Source of the DNA: Ambrosia x helenae
Lineage: Eukaryota > Streptophyta > Magnoliopsida > Asterales > Asteraceae
Assembly: GCA_030844895.1 (NCBI GenBank)
Contig: CM061227.1
Span: 77,302,575 to 77,366,574 of the forward strand
Direction of reading: 5' to 3'
Length of the DNA: 64,000 nucleotides
The translations under genes were made by a program, and so were the position numbers. The notes beneath the pieces were generated by a model. The model searched no databases. It was not told where the DNA came from and saw nothing but the letters and a program-made list of their open reading frames with translations. Positions 1-10,254 of this stretch are shown piece by piece (position 1 is the first letter of the stretch; every line of letters begins with the position of its first letter).

Positions 1-1267
1 TGTCTAGGACTGGCATTGCGCATAAATCCCAATCAGACAAGGGACCCGGATGCCTACCTGGGAATTCTCGGGATGAGTGTTCACTTATAGGCTAAAGCAT
101 GTCTTCATTATGTTATTAGAATCTAGAAGTTTTGATAAGTCAACGTTTTCGTTTATTCGTTTTAATTAATGAATAAATGATTACACTCACTTTCCTTAAA
201 CTAAGCTCTAAAATCTCAAAATTTTACAGCTTAAATCAATCTCATTTCATAATCATCTATGGATTTCACAATCACACTTCACCATACCATCTTAGCCACT
301 TTTTAAAATATTCAACATCCTACCCAAATCATATTATTTCATTTCTCCACATGTTACTTATTTTTAAAAACTATAACCTCATACCTTAGCACAAACTAAA
401 GATTTCTAAATCTTGTTGTATTTTCATTACCTAGTAACTTTACAAAGTACATATTTTTTTTTGTCAAAAGATGTCCTCGAACTTAAATTCAATTGTTTAT
501 TTATTGACGTAACAAACGATTTTCTATATAATGCTTTAAACTATTAAAAATCACTAATAGAACCTTGATCTTCAAAACCTAATGTCATGTTTGAAATCTC
601 CAACTAACGGGAATATTTTAATCAAAGCCTACTTAGCTTGTACTATTTAACAACTTTTGCTTTATGTACAAAACCAATTTTGAAAATAATTTTTTTTTAT
701 CCATAGGAATAATATCTAGTCTCTAAATTCTCCATCGACACTCACTCATTTTCAACTTGTTCAAAATTTTACAATATTTGGCATATACCACAATCATGTT
801 TTCTTATACATTTGATTATAATCTTTAATCCAAACCCCACAAGTTACACTGCTACATAATCTCCTTACTATAAAATAAACTCCTTATCAACCATCTTCAC
901 ATTCACTATCTCTCGGAACCTTGATTTTGTTTCGAGATTTTTCATCATTCCCCCAAGAACTAAATTCATATCCTTCACCTTCTCAAACATGAGCTAGTTA
1001 CCCATGATAGCCAAACTATTGAAACTTGATTGTGTGTTGCATCAAACTTAATCCTTAGTTATACATGAGGATTCGATTATCTACCATATTTGAACATTTG
1101 AAACTAGAATTCATGGAATATACACTATTTGCTATAGACACACCTATAGTCATTAACCTTGTCTAGGGCAACTCTATTACAACTTGCATGCTATACTTGA
1201 TACTTGATTGCTTACATGTACATATTATTAATTTGCAATTTATGTGTGAAATAATTGGTACACTTAA

Positions 1268-1490
1268 TCAAACAACTGGTAGAGGATGAAGTACTTGCTC
1301 AACAGTTAGTTGAGTACCAAATAACCTACTCAACGATTGGTAGAGGTCATCATGCCTGCTCAACAGCCGGTAGAGGCCCTACAACCTGCTCAACGACTGG
1401 TAGAGGCTATCGCACCTTCTCAACAATCGGTAGAGGTTCTTACTCACTGACTGGTAGAAGTCTTTTTCCTACTCAACAGTTGGACTCATT
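1268..1490 (+). repeat. 30-bp minisatellite, about 6-7 copies
   Basis: CTCAAC recurs at 1299, 1329, 1359, 1389 and 1419, exactly 30 bases apart, and most copies contain GGTAGAGG ten bases later. A degenerate unit precedes the array and one or two shortened units follow. Because 30 is a multiple of three, the array is open on the plus strand and reads as a ten-residue repeat of the form C-S-T-x-G-R-G-x-x-x. There is no evidence that it is translated. Confidence 0.9.
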
Positions 1491-1975
1491 TTTGGATACA
1501 TTGTAAACGATTCAATCACAAGGTTATTTTGCATTACTTACATGTGTGTTTAGAGTCATAGAAGGACACAAAACCCTAATGTAAGGTAAATTGGTGATTT
1601 CGGTCCGGAACGTAATCATGAATTTACAGGTACGTTAAGGTGGTGTGAAATTCTATCAAGGTTTTCGGTAGAAAAACTAATTATAAACTCTAGTTACCTG
1701 GTAGTTCATTTAGCCTTTCTATAGTCCATCAACTCATGCATTTCTTTTAGGATTTCTAAAACTTAAGATTCTTATTCACCTTGCGATTCCAAGACACAGC
1801 TAATCCTACCCTTAACTCACAGATAACAAACCTCTTATCCAAATTATTCGAAAGCAGATTATTCTATAAATTCATGTCGTGCCTTAACCCAAAATTTTCA
1901 AAACAACGGCTGCCTTAATTTCTACCCAACCATCCTCAAACCTGTGTTTTTATAACTTCGGGACGAAGTTTCTAA

Positions 1976-1988
1976 AAGTAGGGGAGAC
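1976..1988 (+). promoter_or_regulatory. polypurine tract (plus-strand primer)
   Basis: The purine-rich run AGTAGGGGAGAC lies directly against the LTR start at 1989, downstream of the GGGACGAA motif that precedes the polypurine tract in all three plus-strand gypsy-type elements of this window. Known role: RNase H-resistant primer for plus-strand DNA synthesis. Confidence 0.8.
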
Positions 1989-2362
1989 TGTAACCTCACG
2001 AATTTTCCCATTTATTTTTGCATTAAAGTATTTCCCGATCCATGATATAAAGTCTAATTTATTTCTAAGTATTACTATCTTTATCCGTGCACTCTATTTT
2101 TCTAAGTTTCTTTTATCATTGTACAAAAAAAAAATCTTCAATCATGACATATGTCCTATCCTAATTCTATTTATAAAATCGTCATTTTATAAGACGGTGT
2201 TTTTTTTATTTTCTAATTCAAACTAATGATTTTTTTTTAAAATAAAGCCTTGAGTCAATTAGTCAAAGTCATATTCAAAGTCCTAGTCAAATAGTCAATT
2301 CATCATAAAACCTTACTTTATGGTGTTGACCAATTTTAATGGCTAATTGAATCCAAAACTAG

Positions 2363-2369
2363 TATAAAA
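2363..2369 (+). promoter_or_regulatory. LTR TATA box
   Basis: TATAAAA sits 374 bp into the LTR on the coding strand, as expected for the U3/R boundary of a plant LTR promoter. Transcription would start about 30 bases downstream. Confidence 0.6.
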
Positions 2370-2553
2370 ACCCACCTATGAACCATTACACTTGCCACCT
2401 CTAAATCGATTGTTTCAATCCGATTAAACTTTCCCTCATACTTTTCTTCTATAGTCTATTACTTCTACAATTGAAGCTTTGATTATAAGCTCTTGTAATT
2501 GGCAACTTTGGGGCTACACATATACTTTTCTCGAGACTTAATTCTTTGCTAAG

Positions 2554-3041
2554 GTGAGTTTACGTAACCATGTTTATGCAATTCCTTATACTTGCAACAT
2601 TATACTTAAGCAATTCTACATACATGTCTAGTTGTAAACTTTAATGCCTCATGATTTAGACAACAACAACAGTTTCAACAACTTTCAACAAGTTTCAACA
2701 ATACATAATCATTAGCTATGGCCAAGCCGGCGATACTCAATAATAGATCTATTGGATTGACAATCCCACCTAGATTCGTTGACCATCTTTTATGGGGAGC
2801 GCGGGTGATTGTTATTGTTTCAACATATTATTAAGGTGAACCGTGGATGACGGGATGGACCTAAACTAGTTGGAGTTTTGATTATGTCGATTCAACATTT
2901 CATGTTTATTCATGTAGACTTAAACTTACGATAGACATATGAATTGCTAAACTTTTATACTTAAACTTAATTATTTGACATGGCTTATGTATTCTCACCA
3001 ACTTCTAGTTGACCCCCCCCCCCATTCTTAAAACTCAACAG
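2554..3041 (+). other. candidate leader intron in the LTR
   Basis: The donor AAG|GTGAGT at 2554, a TTGAC branch-site-like sequence near 3008, and an acceptor ending AACAG at 3041 bound a possible 488-bp intron. The same three signals occur in the same order in the other LTR families of this window, which is the main support. The acceptor's pyrimidine tract is interrupted here, so this copy is the weakest of the set. Confidence 0.4.
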
Positions 3042-3269
3042 GAAATAATGATGATTGAAGTCTAGAGAGTTAGTATGAGGAGACAATTTGAAGTTTATGC
3101 TTTGTTTGGCTTTTTATGTATTAGAAATCCATTCAAGACTTGTTATGTATTCTCAATTTTGGATATTTTACTTTAAATAAATTTCAATTAAAACTTGAAT
3201 ACCATGTGCTACTGTATACTCATTCTTACGTGACACCTCGATGTTTCCGCCATCGGTTGGGGTGTTACA

Positions 3270-5847
3270 ACCGGACCAACTCTTTCCACAATTTCGAATG
3301 GTCCAACATATCGCGGGTTTAACTTTCCTCGTTTCCCGAAACAAATCACGCCCTTCCAAGGCGACACCTTCAAGAGTACTTTGTCCCCAACTTGGAACTC
3401 GAATGGTTTTCGGCGCTTATCAGCGTAACTTTTCTGCCTATCACGAGCAGCGGCCATACGGTTTCTAATTTGGATAATCATTTCAGACGTTTCATGCACG
3501 AGCTCAGGGCCTGTCAGCTGGCTGTCCCCAACTTCAGGCCAACAAATTGGTGACCTACACTTGCGCCAATAAAGTGCCTCAAAAGGCGCACACTGTGCTG
3601 TTGTTGTACGAGAATTCAATCAGGGGTAAATGTTTATCCCAGTTGTTACCAAAATCCACCACGCATGCTCGCAGTAGATCTTCTAACGTCTGAATGGTAC
3701 GCTCACTCTGACCATCTGTCTGAGGGTGATAAGTCGTGCTCTTATCTAAGCGAGTGCCCAACGCTTTGTGAAGAGTAGTCTAGAATCGGGAAGTGAATCG
3801 AGGATCACGGTCAGATATGATTGAAGTAGGCACCCCATGCCTAGAAACAACTTCCTTGATGTAAAGGGTAGCTAGACGTTCCAATGTATCTGTCTCCTTA
3901 ATTGCCAAGAAATGAGCTGATTTCGTTAGGCGGTCTACAATGACCCAAATTTTGTCATAGCCACCAGACGCCTTAGGAAGTTTGTAGATAAAATCCATGG
4001 AAATTCCATCCCATTTCCACATAGGGATTTCTGGTTGTTGTAGCAAGCCCGAAGGTTTCTGATATTCGATCTTGACCTTAGCACAAGTTAAGCACTTACT
4101 AACATAAGTCGCTATTTCAGCTTTCATATTCGGCCACCAATGAAGAGTTTTGAGGTCTTGGTACATTTTATCTGAGCTAGGATTTACCGAATAACGAGAG
4201 GTATGCGCTTCATCAAGCATAAGCTGTCTGACATCCCCAAAAAGTGGGATCCAAACCCGATTCATAAAATATTGGAGTCCATCCGATTTTAATTCCAAGT
4301 GTTTATCGGCACCATGCAACGTTTCATGTCCAATATTCTCCTCCTTTAAAGCCTCAACTTGAGCATCGCGGATTTTACCTGGAAGGTTCGAGTGTATGGT
4401 AAGTTGCAAGGCTCGCACCCGCTTGGGTTTTGTCTCCTTGCGGCTAAGGGCATCCGCTACTACATTAGCTTTCCCTGGATGGTACGTAATAGCACAGTCA
4501 TAATCATTCAAAAGTTCGACCCATCGGCGTTGCTGCATATTCAGTACTTTCTGATCGAATATGTGCTCGAGACTCTTATGGTCAGTAAAGATGGTACACT
4601 TAGTCCCATACAGATAATGCCTCCAAATTTTTAGAGCAAACAGCACTGTTCCTAACTCTAAGTCATGGGCGGTGTAGTTTTTCTCATGAACCTTCAATTG
4701 CCGTGATGCATACGCGATCACCTTATCACGTTGCATCAGTACACACCCTAAGCCTTGGATGGAGGCGTCACAATATACCACAAAGTCATCCGTACCCTCT
4801 AGTTTCGACAAAATTGGTGCACTACAGAGTTTTGTCTTTAACAACTGAAAAGCAGACTCTTGGGCATCTCCCCATTTGTAAGTGATACTTTTCTGTGTCA
4901 AAGCGGTGAGGGGTTGAGCGATCTTTGAAAATCCCTCGATGAACCTGGAATTGACGCACTTCTGTAGGGGTCTTAGGAGCCTCCCAACGCTTAATAGCAT
5001 CAATCTTGGCAGGGTCAACATGTATACCCGCCTCATTTACAACATGCCCTAAAAATTGAACCTCCCGAATCCAGAAATCACATTTGGAAAATTTTGCATA
5101 CAACTGCTCCCTCCTTAAAAGTTCTAAGATCATCTGCAGGTGTTGCTCGTGTTCTTCCCTGTTTTTGGAGTAAGTTAGAATGTCATCAATAAACACTATG
5201 ACAAATTTATCCTAATAGGGCTTACACACGCGGTTCATAAGATCCATAAAAACCGCGGGTGCGTTAGTCAACCCAAATGGCATCACCAGAAATTCATAGT
5301 GTCCATAGCGAGTTCGGAAGGCGGTTTTGGCCACATCCTCCTCCCGGACTCTCAGTTGGTGGTAACCCGATCTCAAATCAATCTTCAAATAAAAACTTGA
5401 CCCTTGGAGCTGGTCAAACAAGTCATCAATTCGAGGTAATGGGTAACGGTTCTTGATAGTGACTTTATTCAGTTCTCGATAGTCGATGCACATGCAGAAA
5501 CTCCCGTCCTTCTTTTTAACGAACAGAACTGGAGCTACCCATGGTGAAGAACCGGGTCTAATAAAACCCCTGTCCAGTAACTCCTGGAGTTGGGTAGACA
5601 GTTCTTGTAGTTCACCTGGTGCTAGGCGGTAAGGTGCACGCGCGACTAGAGCCGCCCCAGGTGTAAGGTCTATTTGAAACTCTACCTGTCGAATAGGTGG
5701 GAGTCCCGATAGTTCTTCTGGAAAGACATCCGGGTAATCACGAACCACTGGAATGTCTTTGATGTTTGGTCCATCATCAACTCGAGTGTCGGAGATATTT
5801 GCCAATATAGCTGGATAGCCCTTCCGTACACACTTCTGGGCTCTCAA
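3270..5847 (-). pseudogene. gypsy pol: reverse transcriptase, RNase H, integrase (broken)
   Basis: The RT part (5847 to about 4950) shows YPLPRIDDLF, the MPFGLTNAPAVF block and the catalytic FIDD box, split by a stop codon just after the VCKPY motif near 5212. A frameshift and a small deletion near 4940 remove the GLAGYYR block. RNase H follows (VVYCDAS, DHKSLEH, VVADALSR), then integrase: the zinc-binding region with WWPNMKAEIA and C-x2-C near 4090-4170, the first catalytic Asp in SMDF, the second in SDRDPRF, and the Glu in TDGQSERTIQ near 3700. Stops or frameshifts fall near 3780 and 3600. The C-terminal part stops at VERVGPV because of the LTR inserted at 3269, so no chromodomain remains. 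It cannot encode an active polyprotein. Confidence 0.93.
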
Positions 5848-5859
5848 GAATGAAATGAT

Positions 5860-7479
5860 TCATACCATAGGACCTCCCCGATCCCCATGAATAGACAAAA
5901 GTTTTCCACTAGGAAGAGGAATACGAACAATTTTCTCCAGACAAAGAATCTCAGCATGATGCTTAGACAACCAATCCATGCCGACTACAATATCAAAGCT
6001 TCCTATAGTGATAGGAATAAGGTTGATGTCAAACAGGTGACCATCCAGGTCGAGCTTACAGCTGCGGTGAACATGAGTCGCCTCAACAGGCTTGCCGTCA
6101 GCCAACTCTACAGAGTGTGGAGTTTCTAGAAAAGTAGGGGCTGTCCCTAGAAGTTTGCTAAGTTTCATTGACACAAAGCTAAAATCCGCACCAGTATCAT
6201 ATAAAACAGAAGCAAGAATATCGTTTAAAGAGCACGTACCCGTTACAACATTATTATCTGTCCTGGCCTCCCCCGAGCCAATCAAAAACGTTCTCCCCCG
6301 AGCCCCGTTGTTGTTGCCTGTGTTAGTGGTGCCGTTGTTGTTCCCATTCTTGTTGCCACCACCATTGTTGTTTCCCCCAGTATTGTTGTTGCCATTACCT
6401 TTCAGTTGTGGACAGTCCCTCTTAAAGTGATTCATACTACCACACTGGTAACACCCATTACCACCCCGCTGCTGCTGACCTTGCTGTACCGGTTGATTTC
6501 CCTGAATGTTAACCCGACAATCCTTTGCCACATGCCCCAACTTGCTACAGCGTTCACACTTAACTTTGTTGCACGGTCCAGAGTGGTGAAGATTGCACCT
6601 GTTGCACTTGGGATGGCTTCCTTGGTAACCACCCTGTGACTGATTACGATTGTTGTTCCCTCCATTGCTGTCGTGCCTCTTGTTCTGCTGTTGTTGTTGC
6701 TGATTACTACTACCTGAGTGTTTACCAGCCGCATTCTCCCATTTTCTTTTGTTGTCACTAGTACCTGAAGACGACGCACCACGAGGGGGTAGCAATCCCT
6801 CTTCCACTTTCTGGTCTGTCAATTGATGTGCCATGCGGATGACTTGCTGGATGCTGTTGAGGTTAGCAGCAGTAACCATGCTCTTAATTTGGTGCACCAA
6901 GCCCTTGATGTATAACTCGATCCTCTTGTAGGGCGGGTTGGAGTAATTTGGGCACATCGCCGCCAGTTCATGTGATCTAGTGGTATAGTTCTCAATCTCC
7001 GATCCCACCATCTTCAGATTGAGATACTCAGTCTCCAACTTTTGAATCTCATCTCGAGGACAATACTCCTCCTTCATCAGTCTCCAACTCTTGAAATCCA
7101 CCATCTAGTGGTATAGTTCTCAATCTCCGATCCCACCATCTTCAGATTGAGATACTCAGTCTCCAACTTTTGAATCTCATCTCGAGGACAATACTCCTCC
7201 TTCATCAGTTCCTTGAAATCCACCCAAGGTGTTGCATTAGCCACATCAACACCTAGCATCTGCACCTAAGAGTTCCACCAGGATAATGCCAGATTTTTTA
7301 GAGTAGCAGTGGCATATTTCACCCTGTCAGCTGGTGGACAGTTGCACATAGCGAAGCAGGATTCCAGTTTTTCAAACCACCTCAGTAGCCCGACAGCCCC
7401 TTCAGATCCTCCAAAGTTCAGCGGCTTGCAGTCCATGAAAGACTTGTAGTGCAAACTGGAGGGTGATGCACAGGTTGAC
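5860..7479 (-). pseudogene. gypsy gag and protease, second exon (broken)
   Basis: After the intron the frame carries the retrotransposon capsid region (SFMDCKPLNF, GAVGLLRWFEK, a C-N-C-P pair), an Asn/Gln-rich linker, two zinc knuckles of the form C-x2-C-x4-H-x4-C (near 6545 and 6450), and an aspartic protease with D-T-G-A-D near 6195. It is broken by a missing base near 7449, where comparison with the plus-strand element implies V-C-T-Y-K, by a TAG after WWNS near 7266, and by a 128-bp tandem duplication (6976-7208) that shifts the frame. Role when intact: virion capsid, RNA binding and polyprotein cleavage. Confidence 0.9.
6976..7208 (-). repeat. 128-bp tandem duplication inside gag
   Basis: About 105 bases at 6976-7080 recur nearly unchanged at 7104-7208, an offset of 128. 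As 128 is not a multiple of three, the duplication puts two overlapping copies of the same peptide region (ELMKEEYCPRDEIQKLE) in different frames, so it probably inactivated gag. The intervening bases also resemble each other (CTTGAAATCCACC after each copy). Confidence 0.9.
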
Positions 7480-7570
7480 CTAGGTACAAAGAGCAAAGAA
7501 ACCACGAATGAGTAAAAGAGCGTAACATTGGAGTCTAGAGGAAAATATAGAGCGAAATAGAGTTAGTTAC
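7480..7570 (-). other. predicted 91-bp intron near the start of gag
   Basis: On the minus strand exon 1 ends GCTG, followed by GTAACT; the intron is T-rich and ends TTTGTACCTAG at 7480. Splicing leaves phase 1 and joins the short N-terminal exon to the capsid frame as G-Q-P-V-H-H-P-P-V. The unspliced reading hits TAA two codons after the donor. The position and phase match the intron of the independent plus-strand element at 30416-30503, the main reason to believe both. Confidence 0.72.
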
Positions 7571-7676
7571 CAGCTTGAAAAGCTGCGAGGGCTTCGACCA
7601 CCCTGTCGTTGATGAGTGCGTTCAACTCTGCTTGAGTCATGTTAATGTTTCCTCTCCCGTGTCCTCTTCCCGCCAT
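7571..7676 (-). pseudogene. gypsy gag, first exon (N-terminus)
   Basis: The frame starts at the ATG at 7676 and reads MAGRGHGRGNINMTQAELN, then ALINDRVVEAL, and stops at the intron donor. The plus-strand element's gag begins the same way (MAGRRGG..., MTQAELNNLIQEHV), which fixes the start codon. The N-terminus is Arg/Gly-rich and basic, with a short amphipathic helix after it. Confidence 0.8.
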
Positions 7677-7889
7677 TGTAGTTCTACATTTACATTATAC
7701 CCATGAGAAAACGATGATATGCTAAACATATAATTGTTCACACAGTACAAGTAAACTAGAACACAACATAACAAACAAACGCAAGAATAGGATAAAACAG
7801 CAAATAGAAAAAAAATTATCGTAATTGATAATGTCTCAAGTAAATATCCAAAGTGGTTTCCCAAGTTCACAATGATATTAAAACGATAG

Positions 7890-8435
7890 TCAAGTCATAA
7901 TAATGATAATACTCAAAATAATAAAAAAAAAATAGTCGCTGTCCATGGTGGTGCAGGAGTCAACGCCATCACTCTCTTCGACCTCCTTGGGATCCTCTTC
8001 AGGATCCTCCTCCGATTCCTCTTCAAGGGGATCCTCTGGTGGTATCACAGGGGGTTGTTGGTTGGCCACCAATAGCTATATCTGTTGTTGCTGTTCTTCG
8101 ACGATTAGTCTAGTCTCTGCTAGACGAGCGGCCGGTGTATCAACGCGTTCCTCCAAAGCGGTGTATCGTGAGGTCAGTGTGTTACGTAAATCCCAAATGA
8201 GCTCTAAACGACGACCAGCCTCGATAACATCACTAAGATTGTCCTGCACATAGCTCACGTAACCTACAAATGTCTTCTCCCATGAGTCCCTGGCAGTGGG
8301 AACATTGTCAGGCACTCCGTATTTCTCCACAGTATAATTCAGTAGGGCAGGATACCATCCCCACTCTTTTGAAATTTTGTCGTCCATGGTGGGGGAGTTA
8401 GGTTTAGAATTGGGGTTAGAAGAAGAAGATGACAT
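7890..8435 (-). pseudogene. extra ORF between primer site and gag (acidic, coiled-coil-like)
   Basis: From the ATG at 8435 this frame runs about 180 codons with one internal TAG at 8078-8076. It reads as a Ser/Asn-rich start, a middle with WGWYPALLNYTVEKYG and a heptad-like stretch (TSRYTALEERVDTPAARL), then a Pro/Glu-rich acidic tail (EEESEEDPEEDPKEVEE). It is in the same orientation as gag and lies in the leader between the primer site and gag. The full-length plus-strand element has no counterpart there. Extra leader ORFs are known in the Ogre/Tat lineage, but I do not recognise this protein. It may be a captured or family-specific gene, or a chance ORF; the biased, ordered composition favours real coding. 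Confidence 0.55.
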
Positions 8436-8582
8436 GATTCTCTGCAACAAGAAGATTAGCATGTAAATCCAAAAGGAATAATTTAATGAGTACTTGTGAA
8501 GTGAGTGTAACTAATGCAGTGCTTATGCTATGACGGTTATAGACTAGACTCGACTCGATGTCCTAGTTCACTATAACCATTG

Positions 8583-8594
8583 GCTCTGATACCA
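8583..8594 (-). promoter_or_regulatory. primer-binding site (initiator tRNA-Met type)
   Basis: On the minus strand TGGTATCAGAGC lies three bases past the LTR end (8598), the usual plant primer site complementary to the 3' end of initiator tRNA-Met. It fixes the element's orientation and shows that the LTR at 8598-9984 is its 5' LTR. Confidence 0.9.
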
Positions 8595-8597
8595 ATC

Positions 8598-9984
8598 TGT
8601 CACACCCTCAAATTTCCACTGCAGAGTTTTACCGCGAGGGGCATGACACACCAGGATCCCATAGCCATAAGTTAAACGAATGACTCTTAATGCCCAAACC
8701 ATTTAGTTCGTTTCAAATAAAATTCGCTTTTAATTTTAAAAGTTCGTCAACCAAACGTTTAGATAAGTGCGGAAGCGAAAACAGTTTAGCAAAATAAGTT
8801 ATGATACGCAAACACAACGCGCCCAAACCAACATGAAAGTAAATACGTCAAAGTTTAATAAGTTATAAATCCCATGAGACATCATGCATGAACCTAGACG
8901 TGCTCTTTCTAGCGACCTGCGAAAACATACTAAGTGTGTCAACATAAAGCTGGTGAGTTCACAGTACGAGAAACATTTGTAATTTCATCAATTGTATTAA
9001 AAACATCATTTTTAAGCTTGTCAGGGGTAGCTAACCCGCTCAATGTAACTAAACAGTGATTATTAGGAAACATACAGATGTTATAGTGCCTCGACACTAG
9101 TTTCTATCAACACCACTAAGAAAAAGTGGTAAGAATTTCATGCCCGTGACCCAAGCACCTCAGGCATGAGGTTGCTGCACAACCTAATAGCGCTACTAAC
9201 TACTACCCCATTCGCCTCCAGCGATTAACCCAATAAAATAGTAAGGACTTTCAAGATAGAGTGTTTAGTTCACAAGGGACAGTTAAAGTACAAAACTGAT
9301 AAGAGTGTGATCCGCGTAAGGGATCGAAAACCCGACCCACACAAGGAGTCATAGCATCCCAAAATTTGGAATGGAAAAGTATCCCCAACGGGACTAGAAA
9401 AGTTTTATTTAACCTTGTCTCAACCAGAGACACATGCTTTCGCGAAAAGTAGTGAAACTCACCTTAGGTTGCGTGCTAAAAATAAACCGCAAAGATAGTA
9501 ACGTGAAAGAATACTCGCCTACCAATAACCTATCAAATACATGGTTGCAAGTGTTTGAGTGTGCTTGACACCAAGACTTAAGTGACATCTCATGCAATTG
9601 TACTTGACACAGATAAACCATGCAAAACCCGTCAATCGTTGGTGATTAGTAGATGATGCAACATGTTAAGACTTTTAACACAACTAGTTCTCATCACATA
9701 TTGCGTACCATCAACCTATCATGGCATCTATACCATATAAATGTCATATACACATGTTTTCATATAGAATTTCACAACTTATAACTCATTTACACACTCA
9801 AATCATCACATAATCAATATCTCGCAAACCTGCGTTTTATTGGCAGATTTTAAGTTATGGAAACCAATTTTTATAAAATACTAAACCAACTCCTCAAGTG
9901 CCCAAAATTTTACAGAAGCTTCCCACAAGTTTATACGTGACTCTACTATTTTTATTTCCCGTCAAAAACACATCAAGATTTTAC
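8598..9984 (-). mobile_element. partial 5' LTR of the minus-strand gypsy element
   Basis: It ends TGTGACA (minus strand) next to the primer site, and about 1.38 kb aligns closely with the first half of the solo LTR at 11326-14075. The match stops at about 9980, within a short ATTTTA stretch shared with an unrelated LTR, after which the sequence matches 21377-21650. The missing half would have held the U3 and TATA region. ORFs of 60-70 codons occur at the same places in both LTR copies and are chance ORFs. Confidence 0.88.
8918..9462 (-). other. candidate leader intron in the LTR
   Basis: On the minus strand CTAAG|GTGAGT (donor at 9462) and TGTTGAC...TTTTCGCAG (acceptor ending 8918) bound a possible 545-bp intron. 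The solo LTR of the same family has the same signals and length (12190 to 11646). Confidence 0.45.
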
Positions 9985-10254
9985 TTACGGGAAGGTAGGT
10001 AGCGGTTTAATGCGTCGAGTCAAAAGATAAACAGAAGATTTCTTTTAGAAGATGATTCCCATATAACCATATGTGTAAACTATTTTAAGCTTTCTTGAAT
10101 AGTCTTAAGAATATATCTGTAGTGGTTCACTCAAATGAGTTTTACGAAAAATAAACATAAAACCATGAACTCAACAACTTTATGTTGACGTCTTTTAGTA
10201 TGTCTTTCAGGTTTAGATTTTTGGCAATGGCATGGCTGGAATAGGCAATACCTT
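9980..10254 (+). mobile_element. fragment of the 3.7-kb LTR family
   Basis: This stretch aligns nearly base for base with 21377-21650, close to the end of the LTR at 18060-21774, in the same orientation. It includes the conserved ATGAACTCA...TTATGTTGACG block and an intact TCTTTCAGG acceptor-like sequence. The match begins at the fusion with the minus-strand LTR and stops at AGGCAATACCTT on the right, short of the LTR terminus. It looks like a rearrangement remnant rather than a complete LTR. Confidence 0.85.

Larger units (their letters stand above)
1..1988 (+). mobile_element. 3' internal part of a plus-strand LTR retroelement, cut by the window edge
   Basis: This AT-rich stretch ends in the pre-LTR signature of plant Ty3/gypsy elements: TTCGGGACGAAG at about 1957-1968, then the purine run AAAAGTAGGGGAGAC abutting an LTR that begins TGTAAC at 1989. 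The first 90 bases are open for 29 codons in frame 1 (ending with TAG near 88-90) but match nothing I recognise. Apart from a 30-bp minisatellite at 1268-1490 I see no gag or pol, even in broken form, so this is either the untranslated 3' region of a larger element or a non-autonomous member. The rest lies left of the window. Strand and boundary are well supported; identity beyond LTR element is inference. Confidence 0.7.
1989..3269 (+). mobile_element. 3' LTR (1281 bp) of the left-edge element
   Basis: It begins TGTAAC and ends GTTACA, perfect inverted termini, with a polypurine tract immediately outside its start. A TATAAAA box lies at 2363-2369. A run of eleven C residues lies near 3012-3022. 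It carries the same ordered internal blocks as the other gypsy LTRs here: AAGGTGAGT at 2551, a TAGATCTATTGG block at 2743-2770, and a CTCACCAACTT...GTTGAC block near 2990-3013. To its right the sequence changes at once into a minus-strand integrase reading frame, so this element inserted into that one. The expected 5-bp duplication would be ACCGG at 3270-3274, but its partner lies outside the window. Confidence 0.88.
3270..9984 (-). mobile_element. Ty3/gypsy chromovirus-type element, truncated at both ends
   Basis: Read on the minus strand, the order is: partial 5' LTR (9984 to 8598), initiator-methionine-type primer site (8594 to 8583), an extra ORF (8435 to 7890), gag with a small intron (from 7676), protease, reverse transcriptase, RNase H and integrase, ending abruptly at 3270 where another element's LTR has inserted. 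The protein order PR-RT-RH-INT is that of Ty3/gypsy, and the closest relative in the window is the chromodomain element at 26883-37788. The element is dead: nonsense codons, frameshifts, a 128-bp duplication in gag and a small deletion in RNase H. The LTR is fused at about 9980 to a piece of another LTR family. Confidence 0.92.

Noticed and set aside
9251..9621. Pair of minus-strand ORFs repeated at 11979-12349
   Set aside because: Recurrence is due to the two LTR copies; not genes.
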